A stretch of DNA of 64,000 nt from Dyadobacter sp. CY356 (GCF_021440195.1 NZ_JAJTSZ010000001.1:1412554-1476553), one strand, 5' to 3'. Counted from the stretch's first letter, positions 17,237 to 26,618 are shown. The notes: generated from the letters alone by a model not told the origin. Numbers and translations are program-made.

Positions 17237-18196
17237 ATGTTCAGGACACGAAAATACTTAATGGTATTGTTGAGTGCGGTAGCATTTATTTTTACTGTTG
17301 CATTTCAGCCCCAAAAAGAAAAAAATGAAGTTTTGACCAAAGAACAACTTGGAGAAAAACTGTTCTTTGATCCCATATTATCCAAAGGTATGGCCATCAG
17401 CTGTGCTTCATGCCATATTCCTGATTTCGCTTTTGCAGACTCAGCTGCTTTCAGTAGAGGAGATAAGGGCACTTTGCTTCCGCGCAACAGTCCGGCACTG
17501 ACCAATTTATCAGGCAGGACTGAGTTTTTCTGGGATGGGAGGGCGGCTTCATTAGAAGAACAGGTACTTGGTCCGCTTTCTGCCCGCGATGAAATGGATC
17601 TGCCTATTGAAGAGGCGGTTGAAAGACTTAAAAAAAATGATTTTTACAGTGCAGCATTTCAAAGCATATTTAAAAGCGAAGTAAACAGCAAAAACTTTTT
17701 GAGCGCTATTGCATCCTTTGAGCGAACACTGGAAACAACCAATACTCCATATGACCGGTATCTGGAAGGCGATCAGAAGGCTATGTCTCCGTCAGCCATC
17801 AGAGGACGTATACTGTTTATCGGTAAGGCCAATTGCTCAACCTGTCACTCTGGCGAAGATTTCACAGCCGACCGCTTCAAAAGCATAGGATTATTCAATG
17901 GAAAGGAATTTACAGATCCGGGCAGGTTTAAAATAACCTCGGATAGTTCGCATATTGGTGTCTTCAAAATACCCGGTCTGCGTAACGTCGCGGTCACTGC
18001 ACCCTATATGCACAATGCTATGTTTAAAACCCTGCGACAGGTGGTGGAGTATTATAACACGCCCGACAAGTTTGTTAAAAACAGCATCAACCGCGATTTG
18101 TCTTTGGGCAGTTCGCTGAACCTATCCGAGGGTGAAATTGATGATGTCGTTGCTTTTCTGGAAGCGCTTACTGATGACAGGTTTCGTAAAAAATAG
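17237..18196 (+). CDS. Di-haem cytochrome c peroxidase (MauG/CCP family)
   Basis: A 319-residue periplasmic protein with a signal peptide and two c-type haem motifs, CASCH (residues 56-60) and CSTCH near residue 200. Typical CCP sequence surrounds them: LGEKLFFDPILSKG before the first haem, RNSPALTNLSGRTEFFWDGRA, and FKIPGLRNVAVTAPYMHNAMFKTLRQVVEYYN near the end. Family members reduce hydrogen peroxide with electrons from small cytochromes, or, like MauG, oxidise protein side chains. Fourth-closest functional partners here are thiol redox proteins in the same operon. Confidence 0.92.
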   Translation: MFRTRKYLMVLLSAVAFIFTVAFQPQKEKNEVLTKEQLGEKLFFDPILSKGMAISCASCHIPDFAFADSAAFSRGDKGTLLPRNSPALTNLSGRTEFFWDGRAASLEEQVLGPLSARDEMDLPIEEAVERLKKNDFYSAAFQSIFKSEVNSKNFLSAIASFERTLETTNTPYDRYLEGDQKAMSPSAIRGRILFIGKANCSTCHSGEDFTADRFKSIGLFNGKEFTDPGRFKITSDSSHIGVFKIPGLRNVAVTAPYMHNAMFKTLRQVVEYYNTPDKFVKNSINRDLSLGSSLNLSEGEIDDVVAFLEALTDDRFRKK

Positions 18197-18223
18197 TTTT
18201 TACTTATTTTTAAATATATTATC

Positions 18224-18640
18224 ATGACAGGAAAATATCTGATAACATCTTTGCTTCTGGTGCTAACGCTCCAGGCCAGCGCTCAGACAAAAAAGATTGT
18301 TGGAATCGTTACCTCAACGGAAAACAGAGAATTGCTGCCGGGCATCGTAGTATGGGTGAAAGGCTCAAATCAGGGTTTAGTAACCGGTAGTGACGGCTAT
18401 TTTGATCTTCACGTTACAGAAGGAGATACGATTGAAGTCTCCTCCCGCTTTTTTAAAACCAAAGAAATGATTGTAGGAAGCGGGTGGAACTACGAAGTCA
18501 GTCTCGAAACAAAAAGCAGAGCGGAAGTGCAGACAGGATCGGTGCGGACAAATTTCTCTCATAGGGAAGGAGTTTATTCAGCGGTTGATACTAAATCAAT
18601 CAATGTGTTATGGAAAAAGGACAGGATTTCGGAACAGTAA
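18224..18640 (+). CDS. Small secreted protein with carboxypeptidase-regulatory-like domain
   Basis: A 138-residue protein: signal peptide ending near LQASAQ and a CarboxypepD_reg-like beta-sandwich (KKIVGIVTSTENRELLPGIV, then SNQGLVTGSDGYFDL). This domain is normally the N-terminal part of TonB receptors, but here it stands alone with a short tail lacking a plug. Either a truncated receptor or a free-standing small adaptor. It lies in the redox operon, 27 bp after the peroxidase gene and 33 bp before the dipeptidase. Confidence 0.7.
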   Translation: MTGKYLITSLLLVLTLQASAQTKKIVGIVTSTENRELLPGIVVWVKGSNQGLVTGSDGYFDLHVTEGDTIEVSSRFFKTKEMIVGSGWNYEVSLETKSRAEVQTGSVRTNFSHREGVYSAVDTKSINVLWKKDRISEQ

Positions 18641-18673
18641 AAAATGGCTGGTTAAACTTTAAAATATCTGAGA

Positions 18674-19917
18674 ATGAAAAAAATAATCATTACCTCTTTG
18701 GTTTTAAGCCTTGCGCTTAATCTTGCCTGCCACAAAAAAGCGGATAGCAAATTATCCGATCAAGACACTGCTGAGCTGCATAAGTCAGCGATTACCATCG
18801 ACCCGCATATTGATATCCGGGCTGATTTCGATGCACCTGGAAATGATGCCGGAACAGAGACTGTCGATCAGTTTGATCTGGCCAAATTAGAGAAAGGGAA
18901 ACTGGATGTTGCCACCATCGCACTATTCGCAGATCCATTGCGGAGAACTCCCGAAAATATCATTCTTGCCAGAAAACAGGTTGATTCAAAACTGACGTCA
19001 ATAAAGGATTTTGTCAATAAACATCCTGATAAGCTGGAGTTTGTTGCGTCAACGGCAGATATTGAGAAAGTGGTAAAGGATGGAAAACACGGCATTCTGC
19101 TGAGCTTTTTGAATGCGCTTCTTTGGGAAAAGATACCTCGCTGATCGGGCAATATTACAAACAGGGCGTCAGACTTTTTGGCTTTGCGCATGCCGGAAAT
19201 AACGATTGGACTGACTCATCCCGTCCTAATGAAAGTTTTGGAGACAAACCTGACGAAGCCGGCGGCCTAACGGAGCTTGGAAAACAGGCAGTTCCGATTC
19301 TGAACCGGCTTGGTGTGATCATCGATGTTTCTCAGTTGACATCGGACGCGCTTTATCAGACGCTGAAACTAAGTAAGGCACCTGTAATCGCGTCACATTC
19401 TGGTGTACGCGGTATTGTGGATAACACGCGTAACCTTTCCGATGCTGAGCTTAAAGCTATCGCGGACAAGGGTGGTGTTGTGCATATTGTGGCTTTTGCT
19501 GCTTATTTGAAGGACACTGCCGCTTTAAAGGAAGATTATAAGAAACAGATATTTGAACCCTTAGGTCTGGTTGTGGGAAAAGACAATCCAAAGGAAAAAC
19601 TTGATGCTGCCGGATATGAAAAATTTCAGAAAGCCTATCTCAACTTTTCAAGAAACGAATGGAAATATGCTAAGCTGTCAGAATATCTCCGATCGGTTGA
19701 TTATGCTGTGAAACTTATCGGTATTGATCACGTGGGATTTAGTGCAGATTTTAATCACGGTGGTGGGGTACAGGGATACACCAATGTTGGGGATGGGCCA
19801 AATATTACCGAAGAACTTGTCAAAAGGGGATATTCAGGGGAGGATATCAAAAAACTTTGGGGCGGAAACTTCCTGCGGGTATTTAAGGAAGTGGAAGAGC
19901 AGGCCGGCAAACATTAA
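18674..19917 (+). pseudogene. Membrane dipeptidase (peptidase family M19), one-base frameshift
   Basis: Two overlapping frames (18674-19144 and 19123-19917) make one M19 dipeptidase of about 414 residues with a lipoprotein-like signal (SLALNLAC). The zinc-site motif DPHIDI (HxD) is near residue 42; later landmarks are SHSGVRGIVDNTRNLSD and IGIDHVGFSADF, and the end KLWGGNFLRVFKEVE is intact. At about 19118-19120 the reading goes from GCG-CTT-CTT-TGG to the needed GCG-CTn-TCT-TTG, so one base is missing. M19 enzymes cleave dipeptides, including cysteinylglycine, which would suit a sulfur operon. True inactivation or sequencing error cannot be told apart. Confidence 0.85.
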
Positions 19918-20060
19918 TAGTGTTTGAACAAAGGAAGGATGACGGATCTGCTGCCAGCAAGTCATCTAACGTCTTAAAATTGTTTATGGAAGTATTTTTG
20001 AAAATGATAAGGCATCGCAGCGGACAATGCCGGTGAACCTAAAAAAAATGGCGGTAAATA

Positions 20061-20297
20061 ATGAAGACACACCAACTTAACATCATTTACCCGCATCAGG
20101 TAAATCTTTACAAAATCACTTCCATGGTTGAGTCTGTTAATGGTGCAAGAATAAAATATCTTAACTTCAAACTTACAGGAAAAGATTTGGTTGGGACCCT
20201 GATCATCGAAACTTCGGACAACACAGGATTGAAAGCAATCGTTAAACGAATGCGCGCTTATAAGGTTCTGGCGTCTGTAATAAAGATCGGCTGCTAA
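20061..20297 (+). CDS. Small ACT-like domain protein
   Basis: A 78-residue protein with no signal peptide. Its alternating beta-alpha-beta-beta-alpha-beta character (HQLNIIYPHQVNLYKITSMVE, VGTLIIETSDNTGLKAIVKRM, VLASVIKI) resembles a single ACT domain, or the NIL domain seen at the end of MetN. These fold types bind small ligands, usually amino acids. It stands between the dipeptidase and SusCD pair 1, on the same strand as both, with its own start after a 143-bp gap. It could sense an amino acid such as cysteine. The fold assignment is by eye only. Confidence 0.55.
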   Translation: MKTHQLNIIYPHQVNLYKITSMVESVNGARIKYLNFKLTGKDLVGTLIIETSDNTGLKAIVKRMRAYKVLASVIKIGC

Positions 20298-20350
20298 AAA
20301 ATCACACAAATAAATTCGGAATAATGTTAGCATTAATAAATTTTTTAAAT

Positions 20351-20376
20351 TTACTTTGTCTATCAACTAAGTATAC
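20351..20376 (+). promoter_or_regulatory. Promoter -7 variant and shared operator before SusCD pair 1 (site 5)
   Basis: TTACTTTG (20351-20358) runs straight into GTCTATCAACTAAGTATAC (20358-20376). The same junction TTACTTTG-TCTAT is seen at 27055 and 29907. A -33 TTG is not clear here. The site overlaps the expected transcription start, a repressor-like place. The leader to the SusC ATG is about 310 nt. Confidence 0.55.
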
Positions 20377-20437
20377 TTATTGTCTTTACTTATAAACCAC
20401 CTGTGGGTAAGGAGTCATTGTTAAAATCATAAAATTT

Positions 20438-20527
20438 ATGAAATCACAACATTTACACTCCAAAATTATTTATTCCTTCGAAGCCATTTCTTGTTTACTC
20501 TTCTGCAAACTTGATTGTTGCTGTTAA
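20438..20527 (+). CDS. Cysteine-rich leader peptide (29 codons)
   Basis: A complete small frame ATG...TAA within the SusC leader. It starts MKSQHLHSK and ends with SCLLFCKLDCCC directly before the stop: five Cys in 29 residues, three of them the last three codons (TGT TGC TGT). Cysteine is rare in random Bacteroidota frames, so this composition is striking. Runs of the regulating amino acid just before the stop are the hallmark of attenuation leaders. It would make SusCD expression depend on charged tRNA-Cys. A stem at 20622-20658 (CTTCGA/TCGAAG core) lies between leader and SusC start. Confidence 0.6.
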   Translation: MKSQHLHSKIIYSFEAISCLLFCKLDCCC

Positions 20528-20621
20528 TTTAAATCCTTACCTATTTTCTGCCTGATCATAAATCAATCTTAATTGTAAAGCTTTTCACTGAGCTGGTTTA
20601 GACATTGTTCCGTGCGTTGAA

Positions 20622-20658
20622 CTTCGACGGCTGCTATCATGCATACCGGCGTTCGAAG
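20622..20658 (+). promoter_or_regulatory. Hairpin in the SusC 1 leader
   Basis: CTTCGACG (20622-20629) pairs with CG..TTCGAAG sequence at 20650-20658 with one bulged base and a loop of about 20 nt. It lies 30 bp before the SusC ATG and 95 bp after the leader-peptide stop. There is no T-run, so any control would act on translation or by longer-range pairing. Confidence 0.35.
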
Positions 20659-20687
20659 GGATTATTCATTACCTTATCTTAATAAAA

Positions 20688-23600
20688 ATGCAAAAAAAAC
20701 TCTACACAATATTGCAGGGGACTTTGAAAATAAGGCCTTCTCATATTTTCATTCCGCTTGCCATCTTTCTAGTTCCGGATGCTGCCCTGGCAAAAAGCAA
20801 AGATGCAGGTAACCACGCAAAGACGTATAAAACGCAATCGAAAACGATTGAGAAAATAATATCCGGAACCATCCGGGATAAGGAATCGGGTGGATTTTTA
20901 CCAGGTGTTTCTGTCCTTGAAAAAGGGACTTCCAATGGAACCATCACAAACGGGGATGGAAAATTTACTATAACTGTAAGCGATAATGCGACGCTGGTTT
21001 TTTCTTTTATCGGATACAGTCCCATTGAACGATCCGCTAATGACAAGGCAGGATTTGATATTGAACTGCTTACTGATGCAAAACAACTCAGTGAGGTAAT
21101 GGTGGTAGGATACGGTACTCAGACCAAAGCAGAATTTACAGGCTCGGCCGTTCGGATCTCCGGGGAAGCAATCAAAGAGCACCCTGTACAAAGTTTTGAC
21201 CAGGCACTTGCCGGTCGTGCGGCCGGAGTCAGCATTGCACAGCCTAACGGAGTTTTGAATAATCCGCCGGTGATCAGGATTCGTGGTGTAAATTCTATTT
21301 CACTAAGTTCTTACCCGTTGGTGGTTGTTGATGGAATTCCTATTAACACCGGAAACGTTTCTTCCAGTACAGCCGTGCCAAATAATCCTCTGGGTGATAT
21401 TAATCCGGCTGATATAGAGTCAATTGACGTGCTGAAAGATGCAGCATCTACTTCAATTTACGGATCACGAGCTGCGGCCGGAGTTTTATTAATTACGACT
21501 AAAAGGGGAAAAGCGGGCAAGCCCCGTATATCTTACGAAACCTGGGCGGGTGTATCTGAGGTGGTGCGATTGCCAAAACTTTTAAACGCAGACCAATACA
21601 TTGCCATCAAAAATGAAGCGGTTTTGAATGCCAAGATTTTAGGTGGAAACGCAAACAATGATAACGTTGCTTCTGCTTTGTTTTTTCCGAATACCCGTTC
21701 AGACGGATCGCCTATTGATACCCGTTGGTATGACTACATTTATAGAAAGGGTGTGTCTCAAAACCATAATGTCAACGTTTCAGGGGGCACAGAAAATACT
21801 AAATATTACTTCTCTGCTAACTATACGAAACAAAACGGATTTCTGGAAGAGAATGAATTTAAAAGAAAAGCAGTACGGTTTAACATCGATCAGACTGTTA
21901 ATAGTTGGTTGAAACTGAAAGGAAGTGTGTCCTACAATACAAGCTACAATCTGTCTCCCTATGCCGGCTCATTGCCGGGTTCTAACTTCTTTCTGGTAGG
22001 TGCAGCCCGACTGGCTATTTCATTACCACCCAACGTGCCCGCCTTCAATGAAGATGGAAGTTATAACATCAGTACAGCCAGTCCGAATACAATAGGTATG
22101 GGTAATAATAAAGTTGTCAGCAACTTTGGTAACCCGGTTGCACTTTTGGAATTGAACCGTTACACTTCCGAAAATGACCGGGTTATAGCAAGTTTTGGAG
22201 CAACAGCAAAACTTTTGAAAAATCTGGATTTTAATACGTCGTATGCAGTAGACCGTTTACGGACTGATAACGTAAGTTTCGACAGCCCTGTACAAGGAAA
22301 TGGATACTCAAGTAAGGGGTCTGTCGCCAACGTTTCGGCTGTCCGTGATAGCTGGAACTGGACAAACACCTTGAACTATTCAGAGACTTTTGGCGGCAAA
22401 CATGCCATTACTGTGCTCGCCGGTTATGATATACAGAAATTTAATAACTCTTCGTGGGGTGCAACGCGGACGCAAACCTCTGACCCTTTCTATCAGAATT
22501 ATCAGGGAAACTGGGGCTCCATTACTGCATCGGATAATGAGATCAACGAGCGCGCTTACTTGTCTTATTTTTCAAGGATTACCTACGATTTAAGCAAAAA
22601 ATATTTCCTGACGCTCAATTTCAGACGCGACGGGAACTCAGCTCTGGGTACAGGTAAGAAGTATGGAAACTTCGGTGGTATCTCAGGTGGGTGGGCACTG
22701 TCCGAGGAAGATTTTTACAAAAATTCAGGTTTTGCCTCTGTGTTGAATAACGTGAAGTTGCGCGCCAGCTGGGGACGTGTCGGAAATGGGAATTTGAGCA
22801 ATTCTTACAGTTCTCTTGAACTTTATAGCGGATCTCTCTACGGCAGTGTTCCAACCTCGGCGATCTCACAGGCCGGAAATGCAGCACTTGGCTGGGAAAC
22901 CAGTGACCAAACCAATATCGGAGCTGATCTGGGTATTCTGAACGACCGCATACAGGTTGAGCTTACCTATTTCAATAACAATGTTAACGGTTTAATTCTG
23001 AGTGCACCTCAGGCAGTTTCCAAAGGGATTCCCGGAAATGCTATTTTAGGGAATGTAGGGTCGATGTATAACCGGGGCATTGAACTTGGTATCATCGCCA
23101 ATCTGATTCGTAAAGGTGATTTTACCTGGAATGCGTCATTGAATTATACCAGGCTGAACAATAAAGTAACAGCATTGGCAGAAGGGAATACGGATATTGT
23201 GGGTACAACCCACGTTTCCTATGAAACCACCAATGTTACTCGGGTCGGCTATTCCGTCGGCAGTTTGTACGGAGCAAAAACAGATGGCGTGAACCCTGAG
23301 AATGGACGCAGGATTTTTATCAATGCCAAAGGTGAGAAAGTGCAGTACAGCCAGGTTGTCGGTGCGGGTGAAAGCCAGTGGACCTACCTGGATAATACAA
23401 AAGCTGCGGCGATCACCGGTGCAGATTATTACCTGATTGGAAATGCATTGCCAAAATGGTATGGAGGTTTTATTAATAATTTCAAATACAGAAACTTTGA
23501 CCTGGGCATTAACTTATCTTACTCAGGAGGTAACCTGGTGATGAACGGAACCCGTGCCACACTTTTGGATCAGCGTGCTTACAATAACTCTACCGAGATA

Positions 23601-23954
23601 CTGACCCGCTGGCAAAAACCAGGTGATGTTACAGACGTGCCCAGACTGGTTTATAACGATCAGCTTTCGAGCGGTTCATCTTTTCCTGTGTCTACCAATG
23701 CGGAGAAAGCTGATTTCCTTCGCTTGCAAAATGCATCGCTTGGTTACAGATTGCCTGCGTCGATTTTTGTTAATAAAGGTTTCAGTTCTATTCGGATCTA
23801 TGCTCAGGTTTCCAACGGCTTTTTATGGACAAAATACAAAGGAACTGATCCTGAGTCGTCGGTAAACGGAAATTCAAATACTACGCCGGGTGTCGAGAAA
23901 AACTCGATCGGCCAGGCCAGAACCTTCACTGTGGGTCTTAATGTAGGCTTTTAA
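20688..23954 (+). CDS. SusC/RagA family TonB-linked outer-membrane protein (pair 1)
   Basis: A 1088-residue SusC-type transporter. After an N-terminal signal (IFLVPDAALA) come a carboxypeptidase-regulatory-like domain (GTIRDKESGGFLPGVSVLEKG), the TonB box EVMVVGYGTQ, and the plug with its signature ADIESIDVLKDAASTSIYG. A long beta-barrel ends in RTFTVGLNVGF. SusC barrels import ligands captured by the SusD lid, energised by TonB. The SusD partner follows after 20 bp. The ligand is unknown; the Cys-rich leader, shared operator and neighbours argue for an organosulfur compound rather than a glycan, as no glycoside hydrolase is nearby. Confidence 0.95.
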   Translation: MQKKLYTILQGTLKIRPSHIFIPLAIFLVPDAALAKSKDAGNHAKTYKTQSKTIEKIISGTIRDKESGGFLPGVSVLEKGTSNGTITNGDGKFTITVSDNATLVFSFIGYSPIERSANDKAGFDIELLTDAKQLSEVMVVGYGTQTKAEFTGSAVRISGEAIKEHPVQSFDQALAGRAAGVSIAQPNGVLNNPPVIRIRGVNSISLSSYPLVVVDGIPINTGNVSSSTAVPNNPLGDINPADIESIDVLKDAASTSIYGSRAAAGVLLITTKRGKAGKPRISYETWAGVSEVVRLPKLLNADQYIAIKNEAVLNAKILGGNANNDNVASALFFPNTRSDGSPIDTRWYDYIYRKGVSQNHNVNVSGGTENTKYYFSANYTKQNGFLEENEFKRKAVRFNIDQTVNSWLKLKGSVSYNTSYNLSPYAGSLPGSNFFLVGAARLAISLPPNVPAFNEDGSYNISTASPNTIGMGNNKVVSNFGNPVALLELNRYTSENDRVIASFGATAKLLKNLDFNTSYAVDRLRTDNVSFDSPVQGNGYSSKGSVANVSAVRDSWNWTNTLNYSETFGGKHAITVLAGYDIQKFNNSSWGATRTQTSDPFYQNYQGNWGSITASDNEINERAYLSYFSRITYDLSKKYFLTLNFRRDGNSALGTGKKYGNFGGISGGWALSEEDFYKNSGFASVLNNVKLRASWGRVGNGNLSNSYSSLELYSGSLYGSVPTSAISQAGNAALGWETSDQTNIGADLGILNDRIQVELTYFNNNVNGLILSAPQAVSKGIPGNAILGNVGSMYNRGIELGIIANLIRKGDFTWNASLNYTRLNNKVTALAEGNTDIVGTTHVSYETTNVTRVGYSVGSLYGAKTDGVNPENGRRIFINAKGEKVQYSQVVGAGESQWTYLDNTKAAAITGADYYLIGNALPKWYGGFINNFKYRNFDLGINLSYSGGNLVMNGTRATLLDQRAYNNSTEILTRWQKPGDVTDVPRLVYNDQLSSGSSFPVSTNAEKADFLRLQNASLGYRLPASIFVNKGFSSIRIYAQVSNGFLWTKYKGTDPESSVNGNSNTTPGVEKNSIGQARTFTVGLNVGF

Positions 23955-23974
23955 CAGAAGATATTTTAACAAAG

Positions 23975-25435
23975 ATGATCATGAAAAAAACAAATATATC
24001 AGCACGTAATATCGCAGTTTATCTGAGCCTGGCCCTGATGATTGGTACTTCTGCATGCGATAAAGAAGAACTTTTAAACCCGGCTCCGGAAACTTCGATC
24101 AGTGGGGCAAATGCATTTGACACACCAGACAGAATCCTGGCTTTGGTAAATGGAATTTATAAGTCTGCTAAGGCCGCCAACTTCTACGGTGGTAATTATT
24201 ATACATACAGCGAGGCCAGGGGTGAGGAATTTATAAACCGTACCAGCAATACTTTTACCGCTTTTGAAGCCTGGAATCAAACATTAAACTCGGGTTCCAA
24301 CTTTGTTGCCGGTTTTTGGGCTGCCGGTTATACGGTTATCAATAATGCCAATATTCTGATCAAGGGAATTGGTGATAATCCGGGTAAGGTTACAGAGGCG
24401 ATCGCAAAACAATATATAGCTGAAGCAAAATTTTTGAGAGCATTGAGTTATTTTGATCTGGTAACTTTATATGCCCGTCCTTATAATGAAGACAAAGGTG
24501 CCTCACCAGGATTGCCGCTGCGTTTGCTTGCTGAAACAACCACAGCAAATAACGATCTTAAAAGGAGTTCGGTGGCAGAAATTTATGCCCAGATTATCAA
24601 AGATCTTGATGAGGCAGAGCCAGACCTTCCACTGAATTATTCAACCTCACTGCTTAATACGACAAGAGCGCACAGAAATACAGCTATTGCTTTAAAGACA
24701 AGAGTTTACCTGAATAGCGGAAATTATGCCAAAGTGATTGAGGAAGCAAAGAAAATTGTTTCATCATCTCCACCATATTCGGCCACTACCGGGGTGGCGC
24801 ATAAACTTCAGAATATCACGGAAATTTTTACGACAAATTATACAAGTACCGAATCTATCTTATCGGTACCGATGACTGAGCTTGACAACGTAACCGGCCA
24901 ATCTTCCTTTCCATACGTATTCAACGCCAATTCGGAGTATAATCTGAATCCTTCCGGAATATGGGGCGATACAGAATGGATGGCGACAGATGCAAGAAGA
25001 ACCTTTGCCAGAACCGCTTCGGGAGTGCAGTTTCTGACAAAATACAATAAACCGTCTCCGTTTCTGGATTATCTGCCTATTATTCGCTACTCGGAAATAC
25101 TGCTAAATTATGCCGAAGCCGCTGCAAAAACGGGTGATCTGACAACATCAACAGCCTTGTTACAGGCCGTTCGTGGCAGATCTGATGCGAATTACACCTT
25201 CCCGTCAGCTGCAATAGATACAAAAGATGCACTGGTCAGCACAATCCTGAAAGAAAGAAGGATAGAACTTTTGGGAGAGGGATTCAGGTCAAATGACCTG
25301 CTTAGGAATTTGTTCACGATTCCTGCAAAATCAAGTAGCGCATTGATTGCTCCCGCCGTGGAGCCATCTCAAAGCAATTATATTTTCCCGTTACCAAATA
25401 CAGAAATTACCTCTAATAAGTTATTACTTCAATAG
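23975..25435 (+). CDS. SusD/RagB family outer-membrane lipoprotein (pair 1)
   Basis: A 486-residue SusD-like lipoprotein with lipobox MIGTSAC near residue 28 (an alternative ATG two codons later gives MKKTN). The helical TPR-like scaffold shows AKFLRALSYFDLVTLYARPY and the C-terminal ERRIELLGEGFRSNDLLRN, both typical of SusD. It forms the surface lid of the SusC barrel encoded 20 bp upstream and decides ligand capture. A strong terminator follows the gene, so the unit is just SusCD. Confidence 0.95.
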   Translation: MIMKKTNISARNIAVYLSLALMIGTSACDKEELLNPAPETSISGANAFDTPDRILALVNGIYKSAKAANFYGGNYYTYSEARGEEFINRTSNTFTAFEAWNQTLNSGSNFVAGFWAAGYTVINNANILIKGIGDNPGKVTEAIAKQYIAEAKFLRALSYFDLVTLYARPYNEDKGASPGLPLRLLAETTTANNDLKRSSVAEIYAQIIKDLDEAEPDLPLNYSTSLLNTTRAHRNTAIALKTRVYLNSGNYAKVIEEAKKIVSSSPPYSATTGVAHKLQNITEIFTTNYTSTESILSVPMTELDNVTGQSSFPYVFNANSEYNLNPSGIWGDTEWMATDARRTFARTASGVQFLTKYNKPSPFLDYLPIIRYSEILLNYAEAAAKTGDLTTSTALLQAVRGRSDANYTFPSAAIDTKDALVSTILKERRIELLGEGFRSNDLLRNLFTIPAKSSSALIAPAVEPSQSNYIFPLPNTEITSNKLLLQ

Positions 25436-25440
25436 ATAGC

Positions 25441-25480
25441 GTGCTGCTTGTCCGTAAACCTGACAGGCAGCGCTTTTTAT
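25441..25480 (+). terminator. Intrinsic terminator after SusD 1
   Basis: GTGCTGCTTGTC (25441-25452) pairs with GACAGGCAGCGC (25462-25473) over 12 bp with two G-U pairs, followed by TTTTTATT. Confidence 0.85.
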
Positions 25481-25587
25481 TATTTAAAGCTTTTCAATTC
25501 TGCTGTATTATTCAAAAGACCTTTCTGATCATTTTTATTCTTGGAATTTTGTGGCAGGTAATAAAAAATAATTTAATTGTATATTAA

Positions 25588-25606
25588 CTCTATAAAATAT
25601 ATATAG
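25588..25606 (+). promoter_or_regulatory. Shared operator upstream of DUF1684 gene (site 6)
   Basis: CTCTATAAAATATATATAG matches about 13 of 19 positions of the site at 27062, in a locally A/T-rich stretch 89 bp before the DUF1684 start. Confidence 0.4.
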
Positions 25607-25694
25607 TAATTTAGTGGGGGTAATTGAATATTCAAAAAGAATTAGTCCAAATCCTGGGTACATTTTCTAAAACATACCAAATCACTTTCCTGTT

Positions 25695-26588
25695 ATGAAG
25701 AATTTTCTAAAAGTCGATGTTTACAAAGCAATTTCCCTGATTGTGTTAGCCATGGCTTCACTGAGTTTTGTTAGTGACAGTGTTTATGAAAATGAAATAA
25801 AAGAATGGCACAAACAGCGCGAGGAAGCACTGAAAACTGAAAATGGCTGGCTTAATCTGGCAGGTTTATTTTGGCTGGAAGAGGGTAGGAATTCTTTTGG
25901 TGGCGACGGTAAAAATAAAATCGTGTTTCCATCTGATAAAAGCCCTGCAATACTGGGAGATTTCATTGTGGATAAAGGACAAATTACACTGGAAGCACAA
26001 CCAGAGGCTGAGATTTATAATAATGACCAGATCGTAACAAAACTTTCTATATTTCCTTCTGACAAGCCTGTTGTTTTGAAGCACAAATCCCTGCGTTGGT
26101 TTATCATCAAGCGCGGTGACAAATTCGCAGTTCGTTTGAAAGATCTGGAAAGTCCGTTTTTAAAAGAATTTAAAGGCATTGAAACATATCCTGTGTCTGA
26201 GGACTGGAAAGTAAAAGCAAAATTTGAACCAACGGAGGGAAGGAAAATCCCAATTATTGATATCACAGGCAGACTGGATCAACAAGATTCTCCCGGTGTT
26301 CTTGTTTTCAATATTAAAGGAAAAGATTATCGTTTAGATGCATTAAAATCCGGTGAGGGCTTTTTTATTCTTTTTGGAGATAATACAAATAAAAAGGAAA
26401 CTTACGGTTCCGGACGTTTCCTGTATACCCAAAAATTGGACGCCGAAGGTTTTACATACCTGGATTTTAATAAGGCAATAAATCCTCCGTGTGCATTTAC
26501 ACCTTATGCTACTTGCCCGCTTCCTCCAAAACAAAATATACTGGCAATAGCCGTTACGGCCGGTGAAAAAAATTATGGACACCACTGA
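25695..26588 (+). CDS. DUF1684 family secreted protein
   Basis: A 297-residue protein with a signal peptide (SLIVLAMASLSFVSDS) and a full DUF1684 domain: EIKEWHKQREEALKTENGWL at the start, GLFWLEEGRNSFG, a central LRWFIIKRGDKFAVRLKD strand, and the conserved ending YLDFNKAINPPCAFTPYATC followed by CPLPP. The Asn-Pro-Pro-Cys-Ala-Tyr/Phe motif is strongly kept in the family, whose biochemical function is not known to me. It is monocistronic with a strong hairpin behind it. Confidence 0.88.
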   Translation: MKNFLKVDVYKAISLIVLAMASLSFVSDSVYENEIKEWHKQREEALKTENGWLNLAGLFWLEEGRNSFGGDGKNKIVFPSDKSPAILGDFIVDKGQITLEAQPEAEIYNNDQIVTKLSIFPSDKPVVLKHKSLRWFIIKRGDKFAVRLKDLESPFLKEFKGIETYPVSEDWKVKAKFEPTEGRKIPIIDITGRLDQQDSPGVLVFNIKGKDYRLDALKSGEGFFILFGDNTNKKETYGSGRFLYTQKLDAEGFTYLDFNKAINPPCAFTPYATCPLPPKQNILAIAVTAGEKNYGHH

Positions 26589-26618
26589 TTAGATAAACAT
26601 ATTTCCCTTTTTTATTTA

